Of a stretch of DNA of 64,000 nt, positions 44,276 through 53,976 are shown in pieces; the first letter of the stretch is position 1, and every line of letters begins with the position of its first letter. Under the pieces are notes generated by a model. That model was given only the letters and a program-made list of their open reading frames with translations. It was not told the origin of the DNA and did not search any database. The DNA comes from PLOWO2-12-38-17 sp963709355 (lineage in GTDB: Bacteria > Planctomycetota > Brocadiia > Brocadiales > Brocadiaceae). The stretch is from contig CAVPVY010000005.1 of assembly GCA_963709355.1 (NCBI GenBank), positions 2,108,001-2,172,000 of the forward strand. The letters are read 5' to 3'. The translations under genes and the position numbers were made by a program.

Positions 44276-44836
44276 CTAATCCTCTTGCCAACCTCTTAAT
44301 ATGCTTTTAAGCTTCATGACATAGAGTTCTCTCACCTGCAGGAAGAAATTTTGATAATCCTGTGACTTGTAATCCGGAAATGTCCATGGAAATGTTTCAT
44401 ATTTCCCATGACGGTAATTAAGTGTTACTTCTGCATATATGCCTTCTTTTAAGTAAATCCGATGTGAAAAATCTTTGGTAGAGGCAAGTATAAGCCTGCT
44501 CTCGTTAATATAACCCGGATCAATATTGACAGGGCGTTCCATAGTATGTTTTTTTGACGAGGCAATTACTTCTTCAATATTATTTGTCTGCACCTTAATT
44601 CCAACAATCTCATCAGGCATGATTAATCTTTCAAAACTATAGAATTGCCTCTTAATGCTATCGCCCATTACCTTATTGTAATAATCGGTAAAGATAAAAG
44701 GTAACATATCGCTTTGGAGGTCAATAGCACCAAAATTTTTTACTAGAATTTCAACAATTTGTCTAAAAAGCCCCGGTGCACTCACAAGTACACCAATAAG
44801 CAAATTAACTGGTTTTGGTTTGAGAATTTTGCCCAC
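44276..44836 (-). CDS. DUF4416 family protein
   Basis: This 186-residue protein has 'KPVNLLIGVLVSAPGLF' at the start, 'FTDYYNKVMGDSIKRQFYSFERLI' and 'VNIDPGYINESRLILASTKDFSHRIYL', the pattern of DUF4416. The conserved 'NIDPGY...LASTKDFSHRIYL' region is typical. No function is established. It lies between proS and ndk in a compact minus-strand operon, as in many planctomycete and delta-proteobacterial genomes to my recollection. It is cytoplasmic, without a signal peptide. Confidence 0.85.
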   Translation of the reverse strand: MGKILKPKPVNLLIGVLVSAPGLFRQIVEILVKNFGAIDLQSDMLPFIFTDYYNKVMGDSIKRQFYSFERLIMPDEIVGIKVQTNNIEEVIASSKKHTMERPVNIDPGYINESRLILASTKDFSHRIYLKEGIYAEVTLNYRHGKYETFPWTFPDYKSQDYQNFFLQVRELYVMKLKSILRGWQED

Positions 44837-44865
44837 GAAAGTCGTAATCCAACTGAAAATATCTG

Positions 44866-46581
44866 TTAAGCTTTTGATAAAGTATCAATAAAGCTCTTAA
44901 CTTTTGATTTTACATCTTCTGGTTTTACCAGGAATGTTTCACCTGTCTTTCTCAATTTTATTTCGATTTCTTTGTTTTCGGTAAATTTCTTACCGATAAT
45001 GATTTTCATAGGGATGCCAATCAGGTCGGCGTCTTTGAATTTTACGCCGGGCCTCTGATCTCTGTCGTCTAACAATACTTCAATACTAGCATCATTTTTA
45101 AGTTCATCGTAAATATTATTCGCCGCACGCATACTATCGGGATCGTTAACATTAACAGGGATTACGATAACATGATATGGCGCAAGCGACAATGACCAGA
45201 TAATGCCATTTTCATCATGAGATCTTTCTATAAATGAGGCAATAATGCGATTTACCCCAATTCCATAACAGCCCATAATTGCGGATTTTTCCACGCCGCT
45301 GTTATCCAAAAATTTTGCCCTGAGGGCATCGCTGTACTTGGTGCCCAGCTTAAACACATGGCCAATTTCAATGCCCTGAGATACTTCCAGCACATTATTA
45401 CACTTTGGGCATTTATCGCCCTTTGTCACGTAACGGACATTTGCAATCAGGTCTAGCTTAAAATCTCTCTCATGATTTACATTTAGCAGATGCATATCTG
45501 ATTTATTAGCACCTGTAACAAAATTTTGAAGTACAGATACAGCCTGGTCTGCAATAATCTTTATATTTAAACCAACTGGACCTGCAAATCCAACGTGTGC
45601 ACCCGTTATATGCTCAATGGTGTTTTGGTCTGCAAGCACAGCATTTTCCAATCCAAGAACCTTTGTTAGTTTTGTCTCATTTACTTCGTGATCACCTCTG
45701 AGAAGAACGGCTACAGGCTTGCCATTCGAGATATAAATCATTGTTTTAACCATCTGGTCTGGACTTACCTTTAAAAACGCACCGACTTCCTGAATAGTGC
45801 GCTTAGCCGGGGTATGAACTTCCTTGAGGATATTAAGAGATGCGCGGTTTTCTTCTGGGATAGGGGCAATCTCAGCACGCTCACGATTCGCACTGTAACC
45901 GCATTTCAGACACCGTATCAGGATATCTTCACCAACACCACTTGGAACCATAAACTCATGAGACACATCACCGCCCATAGCACCCGAATCTGCCTCAACC
46001 ACAATATAATCAAGACCGCATCTATCAAATATGCGGCAATATGCATCATACATCAAGTTATAACTCTTGTTAAGACCTTCATAGTCAACATCAAAACTAT
46101 AGGCATCCTTCATTATAAATTCCTTACTGCGCAAGACGCCGAACCTTGGTCTCGTTTCGTCACGAAATTTAGTCTGTATTTGATATAAAGTTATTGGGAG
46201 CTGCCTGTACGAATTAACTTCGTTTCTTACAATATCGGTAATGATTTCTTCATGGGTTGGACCCAAAGCAGTAGTCTTTCCGTGCCGGTCTACAAATGTA
46301 ATCAAATCATCTCCAAACACATTCAGCCTGCCGCTTTCTTCCAGTAAATTCAAGGGTTGCAAGGCTGGCAGAAAGACTTCAATTGCTCCTGCCTTGTTCA
46401 TTTCTTCACGTACGACGTTAATGACTTTATTTAAGACACGTGTTCCCAGCGGCAAATAAGCATATGCGCCGGCTGTAATCCTTCTGATTAAACCTGCTCG
46501 AATCATCAGTTTATGGCTATCAATTTCTGCTTCTGACGGACTTTCCTTAAGTGTGGGAATCAGAGTCTGCGACCATTTCAT
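44866..46581 (-). CDS. proS: Prolyl-tRNA synthetase, bacterial type with editing domain
   Basis: This 571-residue protein is the expected length for the bacterial form. Class II motifs are visible: 'GAYAYLPLGTRVLNKVI' (motif 1 region), 'TKFRDETRPRFGVLRSKEFIMKDAYSF' (motif 2, about 137-163) and 'GCYGIGVNRIIASFIE' (motif 3, about 435-450). The insertion (editing) domain lies between about 225 and 400. It charges tRNA-Pro and clears misacylated alanine. A metal-binding-like 'CPKCNNVL' lies near residue 394. It is the first gene of the operon with DUF4416 and ndk. Confidence 0.96.
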   Translation of the reverse strand: MKWSQTLIPTLKESPSEAEIDSHKLMIRAGLIRRITAGAYAYLPLGTRVLNKVINVVREEMNKAGAIEVFLPALQPLNLLEESGRLNVFGDDLITFVDRHGKTTALGPTHEEIITDIVRNEVNSYRQLPITLYQIQTKFRDETRPRFGVLRSKEFIMKDAYSFDVDYEGLNKSYNLMYDAYCRIFDRCGLDYIVVEADSGAMGGDVSHEFMVPSGVGEDILIRCLKCGYSANRERAEIAPIPEENRASLNILKEVHTPAKRTIQEVGAFLKVSPDQMVKTMIYISNGKPVAVLLRGDHEVNETKLTKVLGLENAVLADQNTIEHITGAHVGFAGPVGLNIKIIADQAVSVLQNFVTGANKSDMHLLNVNHERDFKLDLIANVRYVTKGDKCPKCNNVLEVSQGIEIGHVFKLGTKYSDALRAKFLDNSGVEKSAIMGCYGIGVNRIIASFIERSHDENGIIWSLSLAPYHVIVIPVNVNDPDSMRAANNIYDELKNDASIEVLLDDRDQRPGVKFKDADLIGIPMKIIIGKKFTENKEIEIKLRKTGETFLVKPEDVKSKVKSFIDTLSKA

Positions 46582-47275
46582 CTTATTAGTTCCTTTAAAA
46601 GCTTAAACACAATATAGAAAATAATAGTGGCCTAAATCATTATATTTTTTTATATTCTGCTTTCAAGGATTAAAATAATCTTGAAACTTATTCAATATGT
46701 CATTAAAAAGAAAATCTTATCCAATCTGGAGTAGGATAAATAGTTTTCACGCTTAATCTATTAAGCCTTTATATTCCTCAAATCACAACAACACCGCTAA
46801 TAAAACATTTCTGCCAAAGGTTTAAACATATTTCTTTTAATGTAATAAAAAAATCAAACCTATGGTGAATTCGCTTTGTACTATGTTTGTATACTGTATA
46901 AAACATATATAAAGGCATCAAAGAACTTCATAATAAATTATCTTAATTTCATTGTGAGAACGAAGAAATATAAAGAAAAGCAAACCCTAAAACACAGTAC
47001 ATTAAAAAATAACTCTAATTAGAAAAAATACTAGACATAAAGTTTTTTTTATTTATAATAATTAGCTTATCGTTTTGTTTTTTAAGATTGGTCTAATCCT
47101 TTTCAAAGTGGTTAATTTAAACCAATTTTTAATGAAAATTGTATTCAAGATTTAATATAGAATATTGTAAGCCTTTGATTATAAAGAAGTTATTTATTTA
47201 ATAATAATGGCATGACATGTGCCAAAGTTTTAGCGTTTAGAATGGGGGATTTCAATAATTTACGGAGGTAAGATT
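46582..47275. other. Long AT-rich intergenic region
   Basis: There are about 690 bases of very AT-rich sequence between the proS start and the first cytochrome gene. No gene or RNA was recognised. It must hold promoters in both directions; the last bases contain the GGAGG ribosome-binding site of the cytochrome (47264-47268). Confidence 0.5.
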
Positions 47276-47818
47276 TTGGTAAGAAGAGTTTTTTTAGCAG
47301 GAATGGTTTTCGGTGTATTTGGTTTGCTGATTAATAGTGGATTTGCCGAAGAAGAATCAAAAAAAGAGAAGAGCGAACTAGCAAAGATTATGGCAGAAAT
47401 AGATAAAAATTACAAAGCTGTAGAACAAATATCCGGATATTATAACTATTCAGACACCGACTGGAAGCTGATTACTGAGTCGAGTAGCGCAATTGTTGGA
47501 ATGGTAAAGGTAGTCATCAGTAAATTTCCACGCCCGGATGACAAAAAATACCAAGACCTCAATAAAACAATGTTAGTAGAAGCCGAAAAGATGTATGAAA
47601 TAACAAACAACAAGAGTGAAAAGGGGGCTCTAGAAGATGCACAATGGCAGGTGCGACGGTTAAGACAAACTTGTGCTTTATGCCATAAACACTTAGGAAT
47701 TCATCTTTATCCTCAACTATATCCTGGTAAAAAAGATGAATCACAGCAAGGGCAACTGGAAATTCCCGCACCAAAAGAAGCAAGTGGTGAAGATAATAAA
47801 GTACCAAAAGACTGGTAA
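47276..47818 (+). CDS. Exported class II-like monohaem cytochrome c, 180 residues
   Basis: The start is a TTG at 47276, eight bases after GGAGG; no ATG fits. Residues 1-24 are a signal peptide ending SGFA-EE. The only haem site is CALCH (133-137) near the C-terminus, and the preceding region is helical, the layout of class II (c'-type) four-helix-bundle cytochromes. A polar tail rich in Pro, Lys and Glu follows. No second Cys or obvious Met ligand near the N-terminus is seen, so the haem may be five-coordinate. It should act in the periplasm or anammoxosome. It is the first of three cytochromes on the same strand. Confidence 0.85.
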   Translation: MVRRVFLAGMVFGVFGLLINSGFAEEESKKEKSELAKIMAEIDKNYKAVEQISGYYNYSDTDWKLITESSSAIVGMVKVVISKFPRPDDKKYQDLNKTMLVEAEKMYEITNNKSEKGALEDAQWQVRRLRQTCALCHKHLGIHLYPQLYPGKKDESQQGQLEIPAPKEASGEDNKVPKDW

Positions 47819-48400
47819 TGCATTTTACAATAGAAATAAACTTTTATATAGAACACGTATATGCAAAAACACTCTTTTGGCAAAGTTGGTTCTCAAATTA
47901 ATGGTGCTACAAAATTTTTGCTTGACTCGTTTTATTTTCAATGATATATTGTCAAAGATTCTTTTTTAGAAATAAACTTATAGAGTTGTTCTAAGGGATT
48001 CACACAGAAAGTCTTTTATTACAGGAGGAACGCAAGGCAATTCTCATTAATTGTATCACTTCAAATTATTATCGTTTTTTCTAGTTGATACAAAATATAT
48101 TTTTATAATAAATAACGCCAATCCTCGTATTTTCAAGATATTCTAAATAGCTTTATCTTTAATTAGTTCTTTAAGATTTAATCAAGATATAAGTTATTAA
48201 AACTAGATTCACGCTACTATCCTATTTTGGTACGAAGGGAGGTGAAGTAATCAGTCTGAAACGGGGAGAACAATACAAAAATTTACAAAATATTAAGGTA
48301 AATACGATATCCCCGCATAATTAAATTAGTAATTTTAGAACCATTAAAATAAAATCTTAATGTTAAATTATAGTAAATTTTAAAAAGTGAGGAGGGGAAA
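47819..48400. other. Long leader/intergenic region between cytochrome genes
   Basis: These are 580 AT-rich bases with no gene seen. A good promoter lies at 47922-47950. Two orphan Shine-Dalgarno-like runs (AGGAGG near 48023, GGGAGGTGA near 48237) have no fitting frame. The roughly 450-base leader from this promoter to the next cytochrome is long enough for a regulatory RNA, but I see no known class. Confidence 0.5.
47922..47950 (+). promoter_or_regulatory. Sigma-70-type promoter
   Basis: TTGACT (47922-47927) and TATATT (47945-47950) are separated by exactly 17 bases, close to consensus. It points at the two downstream cytochrome genes. Confidence 0.65.
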
Positions 48401-48811
48401 ATGAGGTTTAAAAAGTTTATTTTTGCAGGAACATTTACGTTGTTCGCTGCCGCAATGTCATCAGTTAGCTATGGACAGACTAACCAGGGCGAGCTGTGCA
48501 AAAAGATGTGGGATAATTTCCAAGGAATGAGGGCAATGACTGGTCTTTCGACAGCAGACGCTAGCCAATTTGCAAAGTTTTCAGAATATTCAAAGGCAAT
48601 AGTTGCTGATTCAAAGACTTCTAGCGAAAAATTTTCATCAGATAAGAACTATACAGTTATTAACGAGGAAGTAATTTATCATGCATCTGAAATCGAAAAG
48701 GCAGCTACAAATAAAGATCTCGAAGAGATTCAGGTACAATTCAGAAGGTTAACCATTGCTTGCAGGAACTGCCATAAGATTTACAGGTCTGAACAGAAAT
48801 TAGTACCGTAA
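48401..48811 (+). CDS. Exported class II-like monohaem cytochrome c, 136 residues
   Basis: The signal peptide is residues 1-25 (ending SYG-Q). The haem site CRNCH (121-125) is at the C-terminus, again the class II layout. A free Cys33 sits in the presumed first helix (GELCKKMW), where the sixth ligand faces the haem in this fold. A His/Cys-ligated haem, as described for the anammox cytochrome NaxLS, is therefore possible; that is inference. GGAGGGG lies seven bases before the ATG. A class I cytochrome follows after 44 bases, probably on the same transcript. Confidence 0.87.
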   Translation: MRFKKFIFAGTFTLFAAAMSSVSYGQTNQGELCKKMWDNFQGMRAMTGLSTADASQFAKFSEYSKAIVADSKTSSEKFSSDKNYTVINEEVIYHASEIEKAATNKDLEEIQVQFRRLTIACRNCHKIYRSEQKLVP

Positions 48812-48855
48812 TAAAATATCCCACAATCAATAACGAAAATTAGGAGGAATCTATA

Positions 48856-49236
48856 ATGAAAAAGATGTTTCGTTTCTTATATGTAATACCTGTTATTGCC
48901 GGATTGGCTGTTGCTAGCAGCACAGCATCGGCTCTGACTCATCATGAAGCGGGCGATACAACAAAGAGCCCATACACAATCTTTGCGGGTCTTGGCTTTG
49001 CAGTTCAGGAAAGCTGTTATTATTGTCATGGAAACGGCGGCAAGGGGACAGCAAAAGGACATGAATACGGTGTGCCAGACTTCACCGACGCAGGTTTTCA
49101 ATCTTCAAAAACAGACGAAGCGCTTGTAAAACACATAAATGCTGGAAAGGGAAAATGCCCAGGCTATCAAGGAAAGATGTCACCTGAAATGATTGAAAAG
49201 ATGGTGGAAATTGTAAGAAACTTTGCGGCAAAATAA
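48856..49236 (+). CDS. Exported class I monohaem cytochrome c, 126 residues
   Basis: The signal peptide is residues 1-26 (ending ASA-L). The haem motif CYYCH (54-58) is in the first third and a likely axial methionine is Met108 in 'QGKMSPEM', the layout of small class I cytochromes that act as soluble electron carriers. Cys101 is extra. A GGAGG ribosome-binding site precedes the ATG. It is the last gene of the cytochrome group; a strong terminator follows. A role as electron shuttle to or from the class II proteins is inferred from the position. Confidence 0.9.
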   Translation: MKKMFRFLYVIPVIAGLAVASSTASALTHHEAGDTTKSPYTIFAGLGFAVQESCYYCHGNGGKGTAKGHEYGVPDFTDAGFQSSKTDEALVKHINAGKGKCPGYQGKMSPEMIEKMVEIVRNFAAK

Positions 49237-49261
49237 CGGCTGAAGTTAATTTAGAAAAATA

Positions 49262-49303
49262 TAAAAAGGGTATGTGAATTCACATTCACATACCCTTTTT
49301 TGT
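49262..49303 (+). terminator. Strong Rho-independent terminator
   Basis: AAAAGGGTATGTGAA and TTCACATACCCTTTT form a perfect 15-base-pair stem with a six-base loop and end in a T run. It lies 25 bases after the class I cytochrome stop and, being symmetric, could also end the minus-strand gene at 49332. Confidence 0.9.
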
Positions 49304-49331
49304 TATCTAGTCATATAGAAAACAATAATAA

Positions 49332-49874
49332 CTAGACAATATCTGCCTTCAAAACACCTTTCATCTGTTGTATGGCAAAGCGATGTTCACGTTCTGTAAG
49401 CGCTGCAATACAATCTTCAGGTATTCTAACCTTATAACCTCTCATATATGCATCCACTGCAGTATATAAAATACAAATATTTGTTACTACGCCCGTAATT
49501 ATCAAATGGGTTATTCCGAGACTTTTCAATAACTCACTTAAAGAAGTCTTATAAAAGCTTGAATAGCTTGTTTTCCCTATAATGTAATCATTCTTGGAAG
49601 GTTTAAGCTGCTCAATGATCTGCGCGCCAGCAGTACCTTTTACAGCATGTCTTGGCCACAACCTGAATTCTGGATCGTTTTCCTTATGCATGTCACAACA
49701 ATAAATAATCGGAATACGAACCTTTCTAGCCTTTGTAATCTCTCTCTTAATATTATGAACTATATCTCTGGCATTTGAGACTTCAAGTGGTGCGCCTTTA
49801 TTTACAAAATCATTTAACATATCATTAACAATAAGCGCCGTTCCTTTATTTTTTAACATTTCCAAGTTCCACAA
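49332..49874 (-). CDS. Isochorismatase-family cysteine hydrolase
   Basis: This 180-residue protein has the catalytic triad visible: Asp18 (IVNDML), Lys101 (IIGKTSYSSF) and Cys134 (GVVTNICILYTA) with the preceding cis-peptide 'VVT'. The family includes nicotinamidases and isochorismatases; the substrate is unknown here. The start could also be the ATG six codons later. It is on the minus strand, facing the cytochromes; upstream lies the MBL gene 44 bases away, so it may be the tail of a leftward operon that begins with mqnE. Confidence 0.85.
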   Translation of the reverse strand: MWNLEMLKNKGTALIVNDMLNDFVNKGAPLEVSNARDIVHNIKREITKARKVRIPIIYCCDMHKENDPEFRLWPRHAVKGTAGAQIIEQLKPSKNDYIIGKTSYSSFYKTSLSELLKSLGITHLIITGVVTNICILYTAVDAYMRGYKVRIPEDCIAALTEREHRFAIQQMKGVLKADIV

Positions 49875-49918
49875 AACTAAATTATTTTAAAAAATATCTA
49901 AAAGATTTTAGTGTCTTA

Positions 49919-50686
49919 TTATATTATAAACACTGAAAAATCATCTGCAAAAATTATTTCACCATCATAAATGTTTTTAAGGTCGTTTAACAATTTTTTG
50001 TTGTTATGTATTGTACTTTCACAAATAGGGTAGAAATGTGTGAGTATTAACCTTTTACATCCTGACTTTTCTGCAATCCTGGCACACAAGCTTGGAGTTA
50101 GATGTCCCTCAACCTTCTGATCATCCGGAAAAGAACATTCAAGAATCAAAGTATTAACATCTTTAGACAATTGAACAATCTCCTCACAAAAATCCGTGTC
50201 ACCGGAATATACCAGTGCTTTACCATCTGAAGACTTTATGCGAAAACCGATACTATGCATTGAGTGTTTTAACATCTCTACGGTAATTTCAAAATTATCA
50301 AAAGATAACCTTCCGCTGTCAATTTCTTTAAGATACAGCTCAAAACTTCTCGGTTTTATGGAGTCACCATAAATCATTAACAATTTCTCATAGAATGCCT
50401 TTAAACCGGAAGGTCCTATAACATGAAGAGGCTTAATTCTTCTGGGTTCATTATATCGCATCGCAAAAAGGAATGAAACCAAGTCCAGCGAATGGTCTGG
50501 ATGAAAATGCGAATAGCAAATATAATCAATATCTAAATATGTAACACCGGCAAGAAATAGCTGGCGTAACGAGCCGGGGCCTGTATCAAAGACCATGTAC
50601 TCATCTTTTATCTTAAGCAAAGTACAGGGATATGCCCGTGTTCTTGAAGGGATGCCTGTACCAGAACCAATTATTGTTAATTCCAT
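49919..50686 (-). CDS. Metallo-beta-lactamase-fold hydrolase, RNase Z-like
   Basis: In this 255-residue protein the metal-binding motif is 'YSHFHPDHSLDL' (HxHxDH, about residues 58-69), with further ligands in 'YSGDTDFCEE' and 'ILTHFYP'. The N-terminal 'IIGSGTGIPSRTRAYPCTLLKI' is typical of RNase Z/ribonuclease-like MBL proteins, but the RNase Z exosite arm is not evident, so it may act on a small molecule. Its start overlaps the end of the phosphodiesterase gene by ten bases. Confidence 0.85.
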   Translation of the reverse strand: MELTIIGSGTGIPSRTRAYPCTLLKIKDEYMVFDTGPGSLRQLFLAGVTYLDIDYICYSHFHPDHSLDLVSFLFAMRYNEPRRIKPLHVIGPSGLKAFYEKLLMIYGDSIKPRSFELYLKEIDSGRLSFDNFEITVEMLKHSMHSIGFRIKSSDGKALVYSGDTDFCEEIVQLSKDVNTLILECSFPDDQKVEGHLTPSLCARIAEKSGCKRLILTHFYPICESTIHNNKKLLNDLKNIYDGEIIFADDFSVFII

Positions 50687-52005
50687 TCCACAAAATTAGT
50701 ACCGTCTATATCAGGCGATACTGGAATTCCAAGTGACGCTAAAATAGTTGCACTAACATCAACAATCTCTAGATTATGTTTAGTAACATTTTTTTTATTG
50801 ATATATACAAACGCATCGTCGTAAGTGTGCATACCCGTGAAAACACCCTTACTTAGAAGAGTGCCTTTATATATGGCGCCCTTTAAATCGTAACCGTGTT
50901 TTGGCTCAATAACAAGGTCTGGCGCCCTGTTAAAGTAGTCTCCTCGATAAATCTGCTCACGTTTATGAATCTTATCAATTATATTCTCATCTGTGTCCGG
51001 GTTTTTAATGCCTGTTAATCTAGATATAAGTGTATCCCTTAACTGTTCATATTCATTACCCGGTTCCACGCATCCACCAGGTTCTCTGCCTTTAAGATTA
51101 ATATATATCCTGCCCGGATCCAAGCAATAAGCCCTCGATTCGTTACTTATATCAGATAATGCCTTTGCTGGAATTGTCTTGAACTTCAAAAAACCCTCTT
51201 CTTTTAACCAGTGATTTACGTATATCTCCTGTTTTATCCCACAGAATCCATGATCAGACAAAAGAATCACTGTAGTATTGTCATCCACATTTTCCAGTAA
51301 TTTACCAATTGTGTCATCTATTCTTCTATAATATTCCAGAAATAAGGAACTGTACTTCTGATCATTTTTATCGAAAAATTCCCAGAAAAAGTGGTGTAAC
51401 CTATCTGTTTCAGTAAATACACCAATAAATAAGTCGCACGCTTCATTTTTCAAAAAATGAAGTAATGCTGTTGCTCTTTTTTCTAATGTTAGAAACATGT
51501 CATCAAATAATTTGTCTTTCGATTCGCGAGCAAGCTGTGTTTCAACGTCAATTTTATAACCCATTTCCTTCAAAATGGGAACGACCGAATTAGGATACGT
51601 CGCGCGGGTAAGGTCTATCGCAACGAACCCTGCTACTAAAATACCATTCATTTCCGTAGCTGGATAGGTAGATGGTACATTAATTACAACAGAGCGCTTA
51701 TTGTAATCACGAATGATGTCCCATACAGGTTTACTTAAAATATGTTTCGAATTGGGAAAATATATATCGTACGAGTTAGGAATCCTTTCCATAAAACCAA
51801 AAATACCATGTTTAGCAGGATTTTTGCCAGTCATAAAGGATGTCCAAGCAACAGATGACACTGCCGGGTGGGTTGACTTCATTTCTTGAAGCGTTCCGTT
51901 TGATACCAGTTTTGATAAATTTGGGCAAGTACCCTGCTGAATCAATTTCTGTAATAAACTATATGGTGTGCCATCCAGTCCGATGACGATTGTTTTCTTT
52001 TTCAC
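50677..52005 (-). CDS. Alkaline phosphatase superfamily nucleotide pyrophosphatase/phosphodiesterase
   Basis: In this 442-residue protein 'TIVIGLDGTPYSLLQKL' supplies the first metal-binding Asp and 'AVSSVAWTSFMTGKNPAKHGIFGF' the nucleophile (Thr/Ser) region. 'LLSDHGFCGIKQEIYVNHWL' and 'GVFTGMHTYDDAF' give the later metal His/Asp residues. This is the AP-superfamily phosphodiesterase type often annotated for nucleotides or lipids. No signal peptide is seen, so it is likely cytoplasmic. It begins 17 bases after the oxidoreductase gene. Confidence 0.85.
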   Translation of the reverse strand: MKKKTIVIGLDGTPYSLLQKLIQQGTCPNLSKLVSNGTLQEMKSTHPAVSSVAWTSFMTGKNPAKHGIFGFMERIPNSYDIYFPNSKHILSKPVWDIIRDYNKRSVVINVPSTYPATEMNGILVAGFVAIDLTRATYPNSVVPILKEMGYKIDVETQLARESKDKLFDDMFLTLEKRATALLHFLKNEACDLFIGVFTETDRLHHFFWEFFDKNDQKYSSLFLEYYRRIDDTIGKLLENVDDNTTVILLSDHGFCGIKQEIYVNHWLKEEGFLKFKTIPAKALSDISNESRAYCLDPGRIYINLKGREPGGCVEPGNEYEQLRDTLISRLTGIKNPDTDENIIDKIHKREQIYRGDYFNRAPDLVIEPKHGYDLKGAIYKGTLLSKGVFTGMHTYDDAFVYINKKNVTKHNLEIVDVSATILASLGIPVSPDIDGTNFVEWN

Positions 52006-52022
52006 TTTGATATCAATTTTTC

Positions 52023-53948
52023 TTATATTTTCATTCCGATTTCAGTACCTTCGGCAATTGCCTCAAGCGCCGTACGCCCCTCTACTGCATCACCAACGGT
52101 ATAAACTTCAGGAACGAAGGATTGAATGGACGATATAAGCTCGGTGTTAGATTGATGAAGCGTTGGAATAACAATATTATCGAAACCTTCAAGCTTTTGG
52201 TCTGCTTCTCTTCTTCGACTGATGATTATATAATCACGTCCAATCTCTGTTACTTTCGCATTAACATATAACTGAGCTCCCATCTTTTTAATACGTTCAC
52301 ATACATGATAACGCGGATGCGCAACCAACTCCAGCCCCATAACACGCCGCATTTCTATGAGCGTTACTTTTTTGCCTCTCATAGCCAGAAAATCTGCAAG
52401 CTCACAACCCTCAGCACCTCCGCCAACAATCGCTATATTGTTTCCAATGGAATCAATATTCATAAAAGCCTTTTTCACATTAAGCACACCGTCGTGTTGA
52501 CCACCCTTGATTTCAACAGGAACATGCTTAGCACCATGCGCAAGAATAACAACCTCTGGTGAAAGTGCCTTAACTGACGATAAGGTCGCTTCTTTATTTA
52601 GTTGAACCGAACTATTCGTTTTCGTTACCTGATTTATCAGATAATCGAGGAATTTTTTCATTGGTTCTTTCATCGGCGCCATAGACGCATAACGAAAACT
52701 TCCGCCAAGTTGTGAGTCTTTCTCCCACAGGGTAACATTATGTCCGCGACTTGATAAAACATGCGTGGCAGCCAACCCTGCTGGTCCACCTCCGATTACC
52801 AATATTTTCCTAGGTTTTAAAGTTTTTTGTAACGGAGAAGTGCCTTCTTTGCCAATATGTGGATTTACTGTACAAACAAGTTTTTTGTCGGAAATACTCT
52901 CGATACACCGGTTACAGCTCAGACATACTCTTATGTCCTCAAGCTTGCCATCTCTAACTTTATTTGGAAAACAAGGGTCAGCAATAAGTGATCTTCCAAA
53001 TACAATTAAATCTGCCTTATTTCCCTGCAGAATTTTCTCTGCCATAGAAGGGTTTAAGATTCTTCCCACAGCAAGCACAGGTATTTTTATAACAGACTTT
53101 ATTCCCTCCGCAAGATGCACAAAACATCCTTCATCCAGATAATAACAGGGTATATTATAAAAGGCAGATGCATAGTTACAGGCAGATACATGCATAGCGC
53201 TGGCGCCTGCTTTCTCAAGTATTCTGGCAATCTCTTTACTTTCTTCTAATTTGATTCCAGTATCGGTATATTCATCGGCGCTAATACGGCATATTACAGG
53301 ATAATCATGCGGCGTACACTTCCTGATATTTTCAACAATCTCTCTCGCAAATCTAGAACGATGTATAGTATCACCGCCATAGGCATCGGTTCGGGCATTC
53401 GATTCAGGCGAAAGAAACTGATTGACCAGATAACCATGCGCCATGTGAATTTCAACGCCATCAAATCCGGCTTTTACGGTACGCTCAGCACATTCAGCAA
53501 ATCTACTAACTAAAGTTCTGACTTCTTCTATTGTTAACTCTCTTGGCACTTCTTTTGTTAAAGGACTTGGTATCGCAGAAGGGGCAACCGGTTTTGTTCC
53601 CGTAAAATAAGGTAAAGCTTCCCGTCCGGCATGGCTTAATTGAATAACAATCTTTCCACCTGCCGCATGAATATAATCAGTCAATTTTTTCAAACCAGAT
53701 ATATACTTATCATCATATATACATAACATACCATCGTTAACTCTACCCACTGGATCTATAGCAGTATTTTCAAGTGTAATATAACCCACTCCACCCGTTG
53801 CGCGTTCTTTATAATAATTAATAATCTCATCTGTCACAAACCCATCTGAATCGCACAGATGCGTCTCCATAGGAGACATTACAGTACGATTCTTTATATT
53901 TAATGAACCTATTTTAAATGGGCTAAAAAGCTTTGCAAAAGCAGTCAT
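52023..53948 (-). CDS. NADH:flavin oxidoreductase, old-yellow-enzyme/2,4-dienoyl-CoA reductase type
   Basis: In this 641-residue protein an FMN TIM barrel comes first ('KLFSPFKIGSLNIKNRTVMSPM', 'HGYLVNQFLSPESNARTDAYGG'). The 4Fe-4S site follows (VCLSCNRCIE...LVCTVN, about residues 340-360), then an FAD/NAD domain with GxGxxG ('ILVIGGGPAGLAATHVL', about 380-396) and a second Rossmann motif ('IAIVGGGAEGCELADFL'). This is the FadH/trimethylamine-dehydrogenase layout. It reduces enoyl groups with NAD(P)H; the substrate is unknown. It lies between mqnE and the phosphodiesterase, so a quinone- or lipid-related substrate is possible. Confidence 0.9.
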   Translation of the reverse strand: MTAFAKLFSPFKIGSLNIKNRTVMSPMETHLCDSDGFVTDEIINYYKERATGGVGYITLENTAIDPVGRVNDGMLCIYDDKYISGLKKLTDYIHAAGGKIVIQLSHAGREALPYFTGTKPVAPSAIPSPLTKEVPRELTIEEVRTLVSRFAECAERTVKAGFDGVEIHMAHGYLVNQFLSPESNARTDAYGGDTIHRSRFAREIVENIRKCTPHDYPVICRISADEYTDTGIKLEESKEIARILEKAGASAMHVSACNYASAFYNIPCYYLDEGCFVHLAEGIKSVIKIPVLAVGRILNPSMAEKILQGNKADLIVFGRSLIADPCFPNKVRDGKLEDIRVCLSCNRCIESISDKKLVCTVNPHIGKEGTSPLQKTLKPRKILVIGGGPAGLAATHVLSSRGHNVTLWEKDSQLGGSFRYASMAPMKEPMKKFLDYLINQVTKTNSSVQLNKEATLSSVKALSPEVVILAHGAKHVPVEIKGGQHDGVLNVKKAFMNIDSIGNNIAIVGGGAEGCELADFLAMRGKKVTLIEMRRVMGLELVAHPRYHVCERIKKMGAQLYVNAKVTEIGRDYIIISRRREADQKLEGFDNIVIPTLHQSNTELISSIQSFVPEVYTVGDAVEGRTALEAIAEGTEIGMKI

Positions 53949-53976
53949 TAATATATTACCTCTATAACCAATATGA

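Noticed and set aside
47276..48811. Assignment of the two class II cytochromes as NaxL and NaxS
   Set aside because: The 180-residue protein has no second cysteine to serve as the expected haem ligand and the genes are 580 bases apart, so the names were not used.
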